Assembly: GCA_021775455.1 (NCBI GenBank)
Contig: JAJFHU010000044.1
Span: 1-51,769, forward strand
Source of the DNA: Hyphomicrobiales bacterium
Lineage (GTDB): Bacteria; Pseudomonadota; Alphaproteobacteria; Rhizobiales; Rhizobiaceae
Reading direction: 5' to 3'
Length of the DNA stretch: 51,769 bases
Shown here one piece after another: positions 28,007 through 37,368 of the stretch (position 1 is its first letter; the number at the start of each line of letters is the position of its first letter). Under the pieces are notes generated by a model, which made no database searches, was not told the origin of the DNA, and saw only the letters and a list, made by a program, of their open reading frames with translations. A program made the translations under genes and the position numbers.

Positions 28007-29133
28007 CTATTGGAAAGATACCTGCAGGGGAGGCCGTACCGGTAGAACTTGGAGATCGCTCATACAAGATTGAGATCGGGCGTGGCCTGCTAAAACAGGT
28101 TGGCACTCTCGCAGAGCATTTTGCTCCAGGTGGCAGATGCGCAATCGTAACGGACGCGAATGTCAACGCAGCTCAGGGAGAAAAATTGCGCGCAGGACTG
28201 GATGCAGCCCAAATTGAACATGCGACAATAGAAGTCCCCGCAGGAGAAAAATCAAAATCTACAGATATGCTGGATCAGGTAGTGGATCAACTGTTGGCTG
28301 CACGCCTTGAACGCTCAGATTTGGTTCTGGCCTTTGGCGGAGGAGTAGTTGGAGACTTGGCCGGATTTGCTGCAGCAGTCACCCGCCGGGGAATGCGGTT
28401 TATCCAGATACCGACTAGCTTGCTCGCTCAAGTTGATTCATCAGTTGGCGGCAAAACCGGGATAAATTCCCGTCATGGCAAAAACCTGATTGGCGCGTTT
28501 CATCAACCGGTTCATGTGCTGATTGATCTCGATGTACTCACCACACTGCCCAACCGGGAATTTCGTGCCGGATACGCAGAAGTAGTAAAATATGGTCTAA
28601 TCAAGTTTCCGGACTTTTTTAAGTGGCTGGAACAGAATCACAACGCTGTGTTCGCTCATGAAGAAGCGCTGGCCGAGGCAATCGCAAAAAGCTGTGAAGC
28701 AAAGGCGGAGATCGTTAAAAATGATGAAACCGAAAAAGGCGAGCGGGCACTGCTCAACCTGGGCCATACCTTTGGCCATGCCCTTGAAGGTTTCACTTCC
28801 TATGATAGTGATCGCCTCATTCACGGTGAAGGTGTTGCGATTGGAATGGTTCTTGCCCACGAATTTTCCAATCGATTAAACTTGTGTTCAATTGATGATG
28901 TTGCGCGGATGAAGGCGCATTTGCAAACGGTGGGTTTGCCGACCACAATCAGCGACATACCTGGTGATCTGCCCAATGCGGATACGCTGATGGATTTTAT
29001 AGCCCAGGACAAAAAGGTAGTTCGTGGGTCCCTTACCTTCATCCTTACAAATGGTATTGGAAAAGCCTATATTGCAAATGAAATACCACCATGTGAAGTA
29101 AACGCATTCTTGAAAGACCGTCTGAGCAAATGA
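28003..29133 (+). CDS. aroB: 3-dehydroquinate synthase
   Basis: AroB converts DAHP to 3-dehydroquinate, the first ring of the shikimate pathway. The 376-residue protein shows the NAD site FGGGVVGDLAGFAA, the QVDSSVGGKTGIN substrate loop, and the zinc ligands: Glu in AGYAEVVKYG, His in LGHTFGHALE and His in IHGEGVAIGM. It overlaps aroK at its start and the following transporter-like gene at its end by four bases each, so aroK-aroB-corC is a tightly coupled operon. Length is normal. Confidence 0.97.
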   Translation: MTIGKIPAGEAVPVELGDRSYKIEIGRGLLKQVGTLAEHFAPGGRCAIVTDANVNAAQGEKLRAGLDAAQIEHATIEVPAGEKSKSTDMLDQVVDQLLAARLERSDLVLAFGGGVVGDLAGFAAAVTRRGMRFIQIPTSLLAQVDSSVGGKTGINSRHGKNLIGAFHQPVHVLIDLDVLTTLPNREFRAGYAEVVKYGLIKFPDFFKWLEQNHNAVFAHEEALAEAIAKSCEAKAEIVKNDETEKGERALLNLGHTFGHALEGFTSYDSDRLIHGEGVAIGMVLAHEFSNRLNLCSIDDVARMKAHLQTVGLPTTISDIPGDLPNADTLMDFIAQDKKVVRGSLTFILTNGIGKAYIANEIPPCEVNAFLKDRLSK

Positions 29134-30392
29134 CAAGCGCCTACTGGCTGATCCTTGCCTCCATTTTCCTCCTGATTGTATTGTCGGCCTTTTTTTCGGG
29201 TTCAGAGACTGCACTTACAGCAACCTCCCGCGCTCGCATGCACCAACTTACGAAGAAAGGTGACAAACGCGCAGGAATTGTAAACCGCCTGATCAAGAAG
29301 CGCGATCAGTTAATCGGAGCTTTGTTGATCGGTAACAATATGGTCAACATTCTGGCTTCCGCGCTGGCAACAAGTTTTTTTCTGAACCTCTATGGAGAAG
29401 CCGGCGTGGTTATTGCCACATTGGTGATGACAGTCATCGTTGTCATTTTTGCCGAAGTGATGCCAAAATCCTGGGCTCTTTCCAACCCTGACCGGTTTGC
29501 AGTTGCGGTCGCGCCAATACTCCGTCCGGTAGTATTTCTGCTTTCTCCGTTCGCTGCAGTTGTTACATGGCTTGTGCGGGTAATTCTAGGACAGTTTGGC
29601 GTAAAATTTAATGAGAGCCATCCAATGCTTTCCGCTCACGAAGAACTGCGTGGGGCGGTAGATATTCTTCATCGTGACGGTTCAGTTTTTAAAGATGACC
29701 GGGACCGGTTGGGCGGCATTCTCGATCTGCATGAGTTGGAAGTCTCTGATGTGATGATTCATCGTACCGACATGGCAAGCATCAACGTTGACCAATCTCC
29801 ACGCCAGGTAATTCTTCAGATATTAAACAGCCCTTATACGCGGTTGCCCATCTGGGAGGGTGAAAGCGAAAACATCATTGGCATTGTTCATTCCAAGGAC
29901 ATACTACGCGCCCTGGCAGGTAAAAATGGCGATATGAACACACTTGATATTAAAAAGATTGCTGCCAGCCCATGGTTTGTACCTGAAACGACAACGCTAA
30001 AGGATCAACTGAATGCCTTCCTGCGCAGAAATGCACACTTTGCCCTGGTCGTGGATGAGTATGGCGAAGTAGAAGGTCTCGTTACACTTGAAGATATTCT
30101 TGAGGAAATTGTAGGAGAAATTGCTGATGAGCATGATGAAGCAATTTCCGGTGTTGCAGCCCAGGCCGATGGTTCATGGCTGGTGGATGGTTCCGTGCCG
30201 ATACGTGACCTAAACCGTGCTTTGGATTGGGAATTGCCGGATGAAGAAGCAACTACAATCGCTGGCTTGGTGATCAACGCAGCCCAAGCCATTCCGGATG
30301 AGAAGCAGACATTTACATTTTACGGCAAGCGATTTGTGATCATAAATCGGGAAAAGAATCGCATTACGAAATTGCGAATTCGAAATCTTTAA
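29130..30392 (+). CDS. HlyC/CorC (CNNM) family transporter
   Basis: The 420-residue inner membrane protein has an N-terminal DUF21/CNNM domain with about four helices (about 1-170; FFSGSETALTATSRARMHQL is the family signature), two CBS domains (about 205-330; VSDVMIHRTDMASI and FALVVDEYGEVEGLVTLEDI), and a C-terminal CorC_HlyC domain (about 345-420). Relatives export magnesium or confer magnesium/cobalt resistance. It is translated from an ATGA overlap with aroB; this placement next to the shikimate genes is conserved in rhizobia, without known reason. It converges with bolA, sharing TTAA at the stops. Confidence 0.92.
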   Translation: MTSAYWLILASIFLLIVLSAFFSGSETALTATSRARMHQLTKKGDKRAGIVNRLIKKRDQLIGALLIGNNMVNILASALATSFFLNLYGEAGVVIATLVMTVIVVIFAEVMPKSWALSNPDRFAVAVAPILRPVVFLLSPFAAVVTWLVRVILGQFGVKFNESHPMLSAHEELRGAVDILHRDGSVFKDDRDRLGGILDLHELEVSDVMIHRTDMASINVDQSPRQVILQILNSPYTRLPIWEGESENIIGIVHSKDILRALAGKNGDMNTLDIKKIAASPWFVPETTTLKDQLNAFLRRNAHFALVVDEYGEVEGLVTLEDILEEIVGEIADEHDEAISGVAAQADGSWLVDGSVPIRDLNRALDWELPDEEATTIAGLVINAAQAIPDEKQTFTFYGKRFVIINREKNRITKLRIRNL

Positions 30393-30721
30393 CCTGACTG
30401 CTCATTAGGTGCATGCGCTTCGATAGCAATTGCATGTAAACCATGCTCCATTTGCGATTCGACAATCTTGTTAATTCGGCGATGGCGCTCAACCCGGCTC
30501 ATACCTTGAAAGGCCGCTGCCACAATGCGAATACGAAAATGGGTTTCCCCTTCTCCGTCAAACTGTGGCTGATGACCTTTATGCAGATGACTTTCATTGA
30601 TAACTTCGAGCGTTTCTGGCAGGAATGCCACCTCCAGTTCCTTAGTCAAGAATTCTGTAATCTGACCCACAATTACTCTTTCAGGTTGAAAATTGCGGGA
30701 ATCAATTCGCCGCAAATACAT
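30389..30721 (-). CDS. bolA: BolA family transcriptional regulator / Fe-S trafficking protein
   Basis: The 110-residue protein has the BolA fold: LEVINESHLHKGH, the conserved ETHFRIRIVAAAFQGMSRVERHRRIN and the HGLHAIAIEA end. BolA proteins pair with monothiol glutaredoxins in Fe-S handling and affect cell shape under stress. The N-terminus is about ten residues longer than usual, so translation may begin at an internal GTG. It diverges from the J-domain gene across 74 bases that hold a perfect inverted repeat, and its stop overlaps that of the CorC-like gene. This bolA-J domain-cobST order is conserved in rhizobia. Confidence 0.92.
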   Translation of the reverse strand: MYLRRIDSRNFQPERVIVGQITEFLTKELEVAFLPETLEVINESHLHKGHQPQFDGEGETHFRIRIVAAAFQGMSRVERHRRINKIVESQMEHGLHAIAIEAHAPNEQSG

Positions 30722-30734
30722 AACCTTGTTTTCT

Positions 30735-30761
30735 GGATTGACTGAATTTCAAAGTCAATCC
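30735..30761. promoter_or_regulatory. perfect inverted repeat between bolA and the J-domain gene
   Basis: GGATTGACT (30735-30743) and AGTCAATCC (30753-30761) form a perfect 9-bp inverted repeat with a 9-base centre. It is the only clear element in the 74-base divergent region and includes TTGACT on both strands, so it could be an operator or opposed -35 elements. No regulator can be named. Confidence 0.45.
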
Positions 30762-30795
30762 TTGTTCAAATTGCAAAATGGAGCAATAAAGGGAC

Positions 30796-31413
30796 ATGGA
30801 TTCAAAGTCGAAACTATATGACAAGATACGGATTACCAAGGGTTCGAAGAAAAAGAGCCCGGAATCCACCACAAAAAAATGCAATTGGGACGGCTGTGAC
30901 AAGCCGGGAACCCACAAGGCTCCGCTTGGCCGGGACTTGGAAGGACAGTACGTCCACTTTTGCATTGAACATGTCCGTGAATACAACAAAGGCTACAATT
31001 ATTTCTCCGGACTGAATGATGACGATGTAGCAAGTTTCAGGAAGGACGCGATAACCGGACACCGCCCCACATGGGCAATGGGGTCCAATCGTCCAGTTAA
31101 TGAACCGCCTATTAATGACGCCCACCCGCGTGCCGCCATAGAAGCCCGCCTTACGGCAAAAATGCGGGCTCGTTCTGGATTGGGGCCACCGGGCAATAAC
31201 CCTGGTCGCAAACTAAAACCGCTTGAGAAAAAGGCATTTGATGATTTGGGTATGCCGCATGACGCCACGAAGACCGAAGTCAAAACCCGGTACAAGGCAC
31301 TTGTAAAGAAACATCATCCGGACAGTAACGGCGGAGACCGTAGCGCAGAGGCTCGACTTGCCCAGATCATAAAATCATACAAAATTCTCAAACAGGGTGG
31401 ATTCTGCTCGTAA
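30796..31413 (+). CDS. J domain-containing protein (DnaJ-like)
   Basis: The 205-residue protein has an N-terminal cysteine/histidine cluster (CNWDGCDKPGTHKAP, later FCIEHVREYN, about residues 33-70) that may bind zinc, a linker, and a C-terminal J domain (about 145-205) with helix II KTRYKALVKKH, the HPD motif required to stimulate DnaK, and helix III LAQIIKSYKIL. It is not a full DnaJ: the G/F region and zinc-finger order are absent. It lies 110 bases before cobS. This association with cobaltochelatase genes is standard in rhizobia; a chaperone role for CobST is an inference. Confidence 0.9.
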   Translation: MDSKSKLYDKIRITKGSKKKSPESTTKKCNWDGCDKPGTHKAPLGRDLEGQYVHFCIEHVREYNKGYNYFSGLNDDDVASFRKDAITGHRPTWAMGSNRPVNEPPINDAHPRAAIEARLTAKMRARSGLGPPGNNPGRKLKPLEKKAFDDLGMPHDATKTEVKTRYKALVKKHHPDSNGGDRSAEARLAQIIKSYKILKQGGFCS

Positions 31414-31523
31414 AAAAGGGCATTGGATTTCTGAAAACCCAAAAACAAATCCCCGGACCAAGCTCCGGGTAGTTTCAAGTTGCAATCATTGCCTGAAACA
31501 CCATCATCACCGGAGGAACGGGA

Positions 31524-32492
31524 ATGACAGAAGGTATGCCCGATACCGAGCTATCGGTTCGTGAAACATTCGGTATCGATAGTGATTGGATAGTACCAGC
31601 GTACAAGGATCGGACAGAACATGTTCCGGAGATCGACGAGGATTATCTCTTCGATCGTCAGACCACTTTGGCTATCCTGGCTGGTTTTGCACACAATCGT
31701 CGCGTCATGGTTTCCGGCTACCACGGCACCGGCAAGTCGACACACATTGAGCAAGTTGCCACCCGCCTGAACTGGCCGTGTATTCGGGTAAACTTGGACA
31801 GCCATATCAGCAGAATCGATTTGGTCGGCAAAGATGCAATTGTTGTCAAAGATGGAATGCAGATCACCGAGTTCCGCGATGGCATCCTGCCTTGGTCTTA
31901 CCAACACAATGTTGCCTTGGTATTTGACGAGTATGATGCGGGTCGCCCTGATGTAATGTTTGTTATTCAGCGCGTACTGGAATCTTCAGGAAGATTGACC
32001 CTTCTGGACCAAAGCCGGGTAATCAAGCCGCATCCATGTTTCCGTCTTTTTGCAACCGCCAACACAGTAGGCTTGGGAGACACAACTGGTCTTTATCATG
32101 GCACTCAACAGATCAACCAGGCTCAAATGGACCGTTGGTCACTGGTAACAACCCTTAACTATCTGCCGCACGACAATGAGGTCGATATTGTGCTGGCCAA
32201 GGTAAAATCCTTCAACACCAATGAAGGGCGCCAGAACATTTCAAGAATGGTCCGTGTTGCGGACATGACACGGGCCGCATTTATGAATGGTGATATCTCA
32301 ACCGTGATGAGCCCGCGTACAGTCATCAACTGGGCGGAAAATACTGAAATTTTCGGTGACATCGCCTTTGGGTTTAAAGTTACTTTCCTCAATAAATGCG
32401 ATGAGCTGGAGCGCCCAAGTGTCAGCGAATTCTATCAAAGGGCATTTGGTGAAGAAATTTCTGAAACTGTCGAAAACCTCGTATTGACGTAA
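31524..32492 (+). CDS. cobS: cobaltochelatase subunit CobS
   Basis: CobS is the AAA+ subunit of the aerobic ATP-dependent cobaltochelatase (CobNST), which inserts cobalt into hydrogenobyrinic acid a,c-diamide for vitamin B12. The 322-residue protein has Walker A GYHGTGKS (65-72), Walker [14 protein letters not shown] and the sensor region [14 protein letters not shown] strong GGAGG site precedes the ATG. It is 17 bases upstream of cobT, so the two are cotranscribed. The large subunit gene cobN is not in the window, as usual. Confidence 0.96.
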   Translation: MTEGMPDTELSVRETFGIDSDWIVPAYKDRTEHVPEIDEDYLFDRQTTLAILAGFAHNRRVMVSGYHGTGKSTHIEQVATRLNWPCIRVNLDSHISRIDLVGKDAIVVKDGMQITEFRDGILPWSYQHNVALVFDEYDAGRPDVMFVIQRVLESSGRLTLLDQSRVIKPHPCFRLFATANTVGLGDTTGLYHGTQQINQAQMDRWSLVTTLNYLPHDNEVDIVLAKVKSFNTNEGRQNISRMVRVADMTRAAFMNGDISTVMSPRTVINWAENTEIFGDIAFGFKVTFLNKCDELERPSVSEFYQRAFGEEISETVENLVLT

Positions 32493-32509
32493 TTGGAATC
32501 TGATTTCGA

Positions 32510-34423
32510 ATGGCAAGCCAGGGTGATAGTCAACGCAAAGGCCTGAAAGCGGTAGATTACGAACCGCTCAAGCAGGCCATGACCCATTGCGTTCGCGCTA
32601 TAGCGCAAGATGGCGAGCTTGAAGTAAGTTTTACAGGTGATAGGGCTTCAGTTGTCGGAAAGCAGGTAAAGCTGCCAGAAATGAATCGTAAAATTGATGC
32701 CCGTCAACTTGCGGTCATCCGTGGCAAAGCAGATGCCCTGGCGCTTTACAAGGCTTGCCACAATTCAAAGGTTCATAATCGCCTTAGCCCCGAAGGTCAA
32801 AATGCCCGTGCAATATTTGACTCCGTAGAACGGGCACGCGTTGAATCCATCGGTGCCAACCGAATGGAAGGTGTTGCAGCAAACCTCTCAACAATGTTGC
32901 AGGAAAAATATTCCAAAGAGGCATATTCTTCGGCAACCGATCGCGGTGATGCCCCCTTGGAAGAAGCAGTTGCCATGGTGGTTCGCGAACGTCTAACAGG
33001 CGAAAAACCACCAGCCAGTGCAGAAAATTTTGTTTCCCTGTGGCGAGACTGGATAGAGGAAAAAGCCGGGATTGAACTTGATGCTCTTTCAGATGACATA
33101 GAAAATCAGTCAGCCTTTGCCAAGGCCATTCGAAAATTGATTGCTGCTTTTGATATGGCTGACGAATTAGGTGACGAGGACCTGGATAACCAGGACGATA
33201 GCGACGACCAACCTCAGGATGATGAGCAGGATGGTCAGCGCGACAATGAAGAATCTACGGGTGAAGACCAAGGACAGCCTGAAGAAATGGACGCCGGGGC
33301 TGACGAAGAACAAACCGGCGAAATGGAAGCAGCCGATGCCGACGGCAGCGATGAATTTGACGATGAAACTGATGAAAGTGAAAATCCTGGTGAAGCCAAA
33401 AGACCGGACCTTCCCTTCTCCAATTTACCTCCCGGATCCGATTACAAGGTTTTTACTGCCCGCTTTGATGAGGTAGTGGAAGCAACCGACTTGTGTGATG
33501 ATGAAGAACTCGTCCGGTTACGCTCCTTTCTCGACAAACAACTCGCCCATCTGCAAGGTGTTGTCGGTAGACTGGCAAACCGTTTGCAGCGCAAACTGAT
33601 GGCGCAGCAAAGCCGCGGATGGGACTTTGACCTTGAGGAAGGCTATCTGGATAGTGCTCGTCTGACGCGAATCGTTATTGATCCGATGACACCGCTGTCG
33701 TTCAAGATGGAACGTGATACGGTTTTCCGCGATACAATAGTTACTCTTCTCCTGGACAATTCCGGGTCCATGCGCGGTCGCCCAATTACCGTTGCAGCCA
33801 CATGTGCCGACATACTGGCGCGAACCCTTGAGCGCTGCGGTGTTAAGGTTGAGATTTTGGGCTTCACGACAAAGGCCTGGAAAGGTGGCGAGGCTCGCGA
33901 ACAATGGCTTAAGGCCGAAAAGCCGCCAAGCCCAGGACGACTGAACGATCTACGCCATATTGTGTATAAGTCTGCTGATGCACCATGGCGCAGGGCACGC
34001 AAGAATTTGGGCCTGATGATGCGTGAAGGACTGCTCAAGGAAAACATTGATGGAGAAGCCTTGCTGTGGGCACATAATCGCTTGATCGGCCGTCCGGAAC
34101 AGCGTCGCATATTGATGATGATTTCAGACGGTGCTCCGGTTGATGATTCAACCCTGTCTGTTAATCCGGGTAACTACCTTGAACGTCATCTGCGTCATGT
34201 CATCGAAGATATTGAAGAGCATTCACCGGTTGAACTGATTGCAATCGGCATCGGTCATGATGTTACCCGCTACTACAAGCGTGCCGTTACTATCGTTGAC
34301 GCAGAAGAACTGGCTGGCGCAATGACCGATCAGCTTGCAAGTTTATTTGAAGAAGATGCCTCTTTTAATGCCTCAAAGGCTACTTCCCGCCGCATGGGTT
34401 CAAGAATACGGGCAAGCGCTTAA
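32510..34423 (+). CDS. cobT: cobaltochelatase subunit CobT
   Basis: CobT forms a hexameric ring complex with CobS and presents the metal via its integrin-like domain. The 637-residue protein has an N-terminal helical region, a long acidic stretch (about 215-305, mostly D and E), and a C-terminal von Willebrand A domain with the MIDAS motif DNSGS (D416). The acidic block is normal for CobT. It directly follows cobS. The gene ends convergently with the secreted hydrolase-like gene, 26 bases apart. Confidence 0.96.
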   Translation: MASQGDSQRKGLKAVDYEPLKQAMTHCVRAIAQDGELEVSFTGDRASVVGKQVKLPEMNRKIDARQLAVIRGKADALALYKACHNSKVHNRLSPEGQNARAIFDSVERARVESIGANRMEGVAANLSTMLQEKYSKEAYSSATDRGDAPLEEAVAMVVRERLTGEKPPASAENFVSLWRDWIEEKAGIELDALSDDIENQSAFAKAIRKLIAAFDMADELGDEDLDNQDDSDDQPQDDEQDGQRDNEESTGEDQGQPEEMDAGADEEQTGEMEAADADGSDEFDDETDESENPGEAKRPDLPFSNLPPGSDYKVFTARFDEVVEATDLCDDEELVRLRSFLDKQLAHLQGVVGRLANRLQRKLMAQQSRGWDFDLEEGYLDSARLTRIVIDPMTPLSFKMERDTVFRDTIVTLLLDNSGSMRGRPITVAATCADILARTLERCGVKVEILGFTTKAWKGGEAREQWLKAEKPPSPGRLNDLRHIVYKSADAPWRRARKNLGLMMREGLLKENIDGEALLWAHNRLIGRPEQRRILMMISDGAPVDDSTLSVNPGNYLERHLRHVIEDIEEHSPVELIAIGIGHDVTRYYKRAVTIVDAEELAGAMTDQLASLFEEDASFNASKATSRRMGSRIRASA

Positions 34424-34449
34424 ACACACCTGCCCGACAATTCATGATT

Positions 34450-35037
34450 CTACAGCGCAGACATTACCAGACCAATGATCCGGGACTGAACTTTCGGATC
34501 TTTGTCGATCTGCACGTGGTCAGCATTGGTGAAACTACGAATATCAATGTTCCTGATTGAACCACGAAAATTGCCTGAGGATCTGTAGGGATTACCTCTG
34601 CTGGATCCCTTGATCCAATAGTTTACCACTCTGGGAGATCCTGCCGTGAATGGCGGAGGCCGAGCAAAACCGGGATCAATACCAATTACCAGTGCCACTT
34701 TCACGCCTGCTTTTGAAAGAGCATCTGAAAAGCGCGGAGCTTCCTGACCGCCGACAGAGTGTCCGGCAATCACGATGGGATAGGAAACCTTACCCACCTT
34801 GCTGCGTCTGATGATATCCGCAGCCACGCCAGACCATTGTCCGTTCGACATGGCTTTGGCATTTACACCTCTGGCCCGCAGCTTGCTTGTCATTTGGTTC
34901 ATTCCAGCCGAGAACACATTGAATGCGCCTCGAATGAAATAAACCTCCGCAGCATTCGCCAAACTTGGTGCACAAACGGTACTGATGGTAATTGCTGCGC
35001 CAAGCAACATTCCCCGAATGGATTTCGATTTTGCCAT
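34450..35037 (-). CDS. secreted alpha/beta hydrolase-like protein
   Basis: The 195-residue product begins MAKSKSIRGMLLGAA with a clear signal peptide ending SLANA-AEVYF near residue 29, so it is exported. A nucleophile-elbow-like GHSVGGQ occurs near residue 102 within VSYPIVIAGHS, an acid candidate in VIGIDPGFA, and a late histidine in NADHVQID, fitting a small alpha/beta hydrolase or thioesterase. The substrate is unknown. The ATG at 35035-35037 has GGAG at good spacing; the longer open frame to 35151 is rejected. It diverges from another secreted protein across 376 bases. Confidence 0.75.
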   Translation of the reverse strand: MAKSKSIRGMLLGAAITISTVCAPSLANAAEVYFIRGAFNVFSAGMNQMTSKLRARGVNAKAMSNGQWSGVAADIIRRSKVGKVSYPIVIAGHSVGGQEAPRFSDALSKAGVKVALVIGIDPGFARPPPFTAGSPRVVNYWIKGSSRGNPYRSSGNFRGSIRNIDIRSFTNADHVQIDKDPKVQSRIIGLVMSAL

Positions 35038-35413
35038 AAATTTTAACTCCAGATTTCCTCGTAAATTAAACACACCTGTGTGTGCACCCCTCAAGTGCAT
35101 ACGATATATGAACGAATCCCTGCGCGTTTTGCAAGATGGTATGGGAACCAATTCACTGTTGATGCAGTTCGATATCCATTTTTATGCCTGCAAATGGGTC
35201 TGATAACGTTCCCGTGATTGACCTGTGCTATCGAGCACAGATTACCAAAATGCTTTCCCCTAAAACCCTGTTCAAGGGGTTCAACACATCGGCAGATCAT
35301 CTGCCATAGAAACAAATGCCTCGAACGATTGGTTCGAACAAAATTCCGGAGTGGTGGATTTCCCAAGACTGCCACCCTCCAAACCATCTGAAGAGGCCGA
35401 AGGAGAAAATAAA
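35038..35413. other. divergent intergenic region between two secreted-protein genes
   Basis: The 376 bases separate the hydrolase-like gene (minus) from the secreted protein at 35414 (plus). The left part (35038-35210) shows little but A/T-rich promoter-like stretches. The right part (35223-35380) is densely filled with inverted repeats, listed separately. No protein-coding frame of family character is present. Confidence 0.6.
35223..35380 (+). ncRNA. structured 5' leader or small RNA candidate (five consecutive hairpins)
   Basis: Five inverted repeats follow one another: CTGTGCT/AGCACAG (223-229 with 234-240, counted from 35000, tetraloop ATCG); CCCCT/AGGGG (257-261 with 275-279), which competes with AACCC/GGGTT (264-268 with 277-281); GGCAGA/TCTGCC (291-296 with 300-305); TCGAAC/GTTCGA (321-326 with 332-337); and GGAG-T-GGTGG with CCACC-CTCC (348-357 with 372-380). 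The last ends 20 bases before the AGGAG ribosome site at 35401. It could be a regulatory leader of the secreted protein, a small RNA, or partly protein-binding operators. No known riboswitch class is recognised. Confidence 0.4.
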
Positions 35414-36316
35414 ATGACTAATACAACCATCAAGACTGCCTTTGCAGCGCTGATAGCCGCAACCGCACTCTCATCGACTGTAGCTGTCGATGAAGCCCAC
35501 GCCAAATACAAGGTCAAGGACATGAAATTTCACATTGTACAAGGAGCCTATGAAAACCTTCCTGTGCTTGAAATGAAGTACTCTTCTGGTAGTTGGCAAT
35601 GGGTAAACAAGTCAACAACCTTCAAGCCGCGCCTGAAAGTTTACTTCAAGGCAAACGCCAAATCACGTTCAATTGTACGTCTTGACGATTACGGCATCAT
35701 TTGGAAAATGCCCGAAAACTACTTCACAAAATCACATGAAGAGCTGGTAACCCTCGGATTCGGAAAAACGATCCTGTCTAGCTTTAAAAATAAAGCCGTG
35801 GCGCTTTGCGATGTATTTGGTGGATCCAACAAAGTTGTACGTGACATGACTCTGGGAACCTCCATGCAGGTGTATCGTGAAAAAAGCGCAGAGAGTAAAT
35901 ACAAAGACGGCACCTTCCCGATGAAAGTTGTTTGCCGGGCAAAACCGGATGGACCGACACGCAATCCTCAAACCTCATCATCTGAACAGCAAAAGAAGAA
36001 CCTGAAACTTACCAAGTTGAAGCTCTATACAATTCCGGCGAAACCGGTCTGTGGCAAGCCGGTAAAACTTGTTGGAGAGTTTCACACCAACATGCCTGGC
36101 AAGATAGAGTTCAAACTCTTCCGTGGTGATGGTGCAAAACAAAATGCCAGCGTGGTTACCACGAAAACCTCGAGTGGCTACGCCAAACGCTGGGCCAAGA
36201 CCTACAAGTTCAATGAAACCACATTCCGCAAGTACATGATTGTGGCCATGGGCCACCCTGCTTCAACCGACTGGAAACACATCAAGGTCCATTGCGGTGG
36301 TTCATTCAAGTCATAA
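35414..36316 (+). CDS. secreted protein of unknown function
   Basis: The 300-residue product starts MTNTTIKTAFAALIAATALS and has a signal peptide with probable cleavage after AHA (about residue 31). The mature part is lysine-rich, contains no membrane helix, and falls into two halves joined by a polar linker (SSSEQQKKN, about 205-213); the second half resembles a beta-sandwich, with cysteines in PVCGKPVKL and VHCGG that could pair. I do not recognise the family. The start has AGGAG eight bases upstream; the frame is open further but the signal peptide begins here. A structured leader precedes it and an intrinsic terminator follows. Confidence 0.75.
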   Translation: MTNTTIKTAFAALIAATALSSTVAVDEAHAKYKVKDMKFHIVQGAYENLPVLEMKYSSGSWQWVNKSTTFKPRLKVYFKANAKSRSIVRLDDYGIIWKMPENYFTKSHEELVTLGFGKTILSSFKNKAVALCDVFGGSNKVVRDMTLGTSMQVYREKSAESKYKDGTFPMKVVCRAKPDGPTRNPQTSSSEQQKKNLKLTKLKLYTIPAKPVCGKPVKLVGEFHTNMPGKIEFKLFRGDGAKQNASVVTTKTSSGYAKRWAKTYKFNETTFRKYMIVAMGHPASTDWKHIKVHCGGSFKS

Positions 36317-36347
36317 TCATGGATTGATATGACAGCAAGAACTGGGT

Positions 36348-36374
36348 GCGGCTTTCTCGGCCGCTCCTTTTTTT
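36348..36374 (+). terminator. intrinsic terminator after the secreted-protein gene
   Basis: GCGGC (36348-36352) pairs with GCCGC (36360-36364) around a seven-base loop, and after three bases a run of seven Ts follows (36368-36374). It lies 32 bases after the plus-strand stop codon and directly before the convergent transporter gene's stop. Confidence 0.75.
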
Positions 36375-36375
36375 G

Positions 36376-37017
36376 TTATGAAGCCTCGGTTTCCAGTTTT
36401 GCCACGTTCAAAAGAACCCGGTACGGAACCAGCATAAATAAGGCTACTAAAAACTTTACTACCAAATCACCAACCGACCATGAGACCCATCTCGGCGCTT
36501 CCATCGCCAATACACCCAGCAAGGGCGCGTGCCCAATTGCGAAATCATCATTAGGCCCCAACACCTCAAATCCGGCGGCAAATGCAAGGCTGAAAAACAG
36601 CACGGTATCCACCAGCGAACCAATGAACGACGAAACCAGAGGGGCTTTCCACCACTTTCCGTCCCGTAAGCGATCGAAAATTGACACATCAAGCAACTGT
36701 GCCACCAGGAAAGCACTTCCAGATGCAATTGCAATGCGTGGTGTTGCCAGCCAGACTGACAGGACAACCGCCAACGCGAAACCAAAATAGACAACCCGCC
36801 TTGCCCCGACCGGACCAAAGCGCCGGTTGGCAAAATCTGTGACCAAAAAGGCTATCGGATAGGTAAATGCACCATAGGTTAACAGATCAGCTAGGTTGAT
36901 CGGACCAAGCTGTGCATGGACGGGAAATTGCACCAAATAATTGGCCGCAGCCACAGTGGCGCACATTGTCAATATGAATGGAACCAAATCGCGATTCGAA
37001 AAGCTTGTTGTTAGCAT
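36376..37017 (-). CDS. queuosine precursor transporter (VUT/YhhQ family)
   Basis: The 213-residue membrane protein has about six helices and the family marks LADLLTYGAFTYPIAFLVTD, RRFGPVGARRVVYFGF, and ASGSAFLVAQLLDVSIFDRLR. YhhQ-type proteins import preQ0/preQ1 for queuosine modification of tRNA. It follows rpmB by 57 bases on the same strand, so it may share the rpmB promoter. No preQ1 riboswitch is evident in the short gap. Substrate preference cannot be read from sequence. Confidence 0.88.
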   Translation of the reverse strand: MLTTSFSNRDLVPFILTMCATVAAANYLVQFPVHAQLGPINLADLLTYGAFTYPIAFLVTDFANRRFGPVGARRVVYFGFALAVVLSVWLATPRIAIASGSAFLVAQLLDVSIFDRLRDGKWWKAPLVSSFIGSLVDTVLFFSLAFAAGFEVLGPNDDFAIGHAPLLGVLAMEAPRWVSWSVGDLVVKFLVALFMLVPYRVLLNVAKLETEAS

Positions 37018-37074
37018 TTTTTTATCCTGGGTGATGCCACCAGTTGCAATTAAAGTTGGAAAAGCTGTAGCCGG

Positions 37075-37368
37075 TTACGCTGCAGCTTCCTCTTGTTTTT
37101 TCTGAACCTGCTTCTTCAGCAAACGGGCTTTGGGCGACAATTCGTTGTCACGGGCTTTTGCAAGAAACGCGTCAAGGCCACCGCGATGTTCAACTGTCCG
37201 CAATGCCTGGGCGCAGACCCTAAATCGGATGGATTGGCCAAGAGATTCGCTGAGCAACGTCACGTTGCAAAGATTAGGCAAGAATTTCCTGCGCGTCTTG
37301 TTGTTGGCATGGCTGACATTGTTGCCACTCATTACCGATTTGCCGGTCAACTCACATGTTCTGGACAT
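37075..37368 (-). CDS. rpmB: 50S ribosomal protein L28
   Basis: L28 is a 97-residue large-subunit protein. The sequence [20 protein letters not shown], with [15 protein letters not shown] and the C-terminal [17 protein letters not shown], is diagnostic of alphaproteobacterial L28, with the longer C-terminal helix typical of the group. It is transcribed from a good promoter 115-140 bases upstream, leaving a leader that could hold control elements. It is followed by the queuosine precursor transporter gene. Confidence 0.97.
   Translation of the reverse strand: MSRTCELTGKSVMSGNNVSHANNKTRRKFLPNLCNVTLLSESLGQSIRFRVCAQALRTVEHRGGLDAFLAKARDNELSPKARLLKKQVQKKQEEAAA

Noticed and set aside
31452-31469. 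CCCGGA/TCCGGG hairpin between the J-domain gene and cobS
   Set aside because: Only a six-bp stem with no T-run; it is not a convincing terminator and no other function can be argued.
37018-37074. preQ1 riboswitch before the queuosine precursor transporter gene
   Set aside because: The 57-base gap has no C-rich loop and A-rich tail arrangement typical of the preQ1 class; the gene is more likely read from rpmB.
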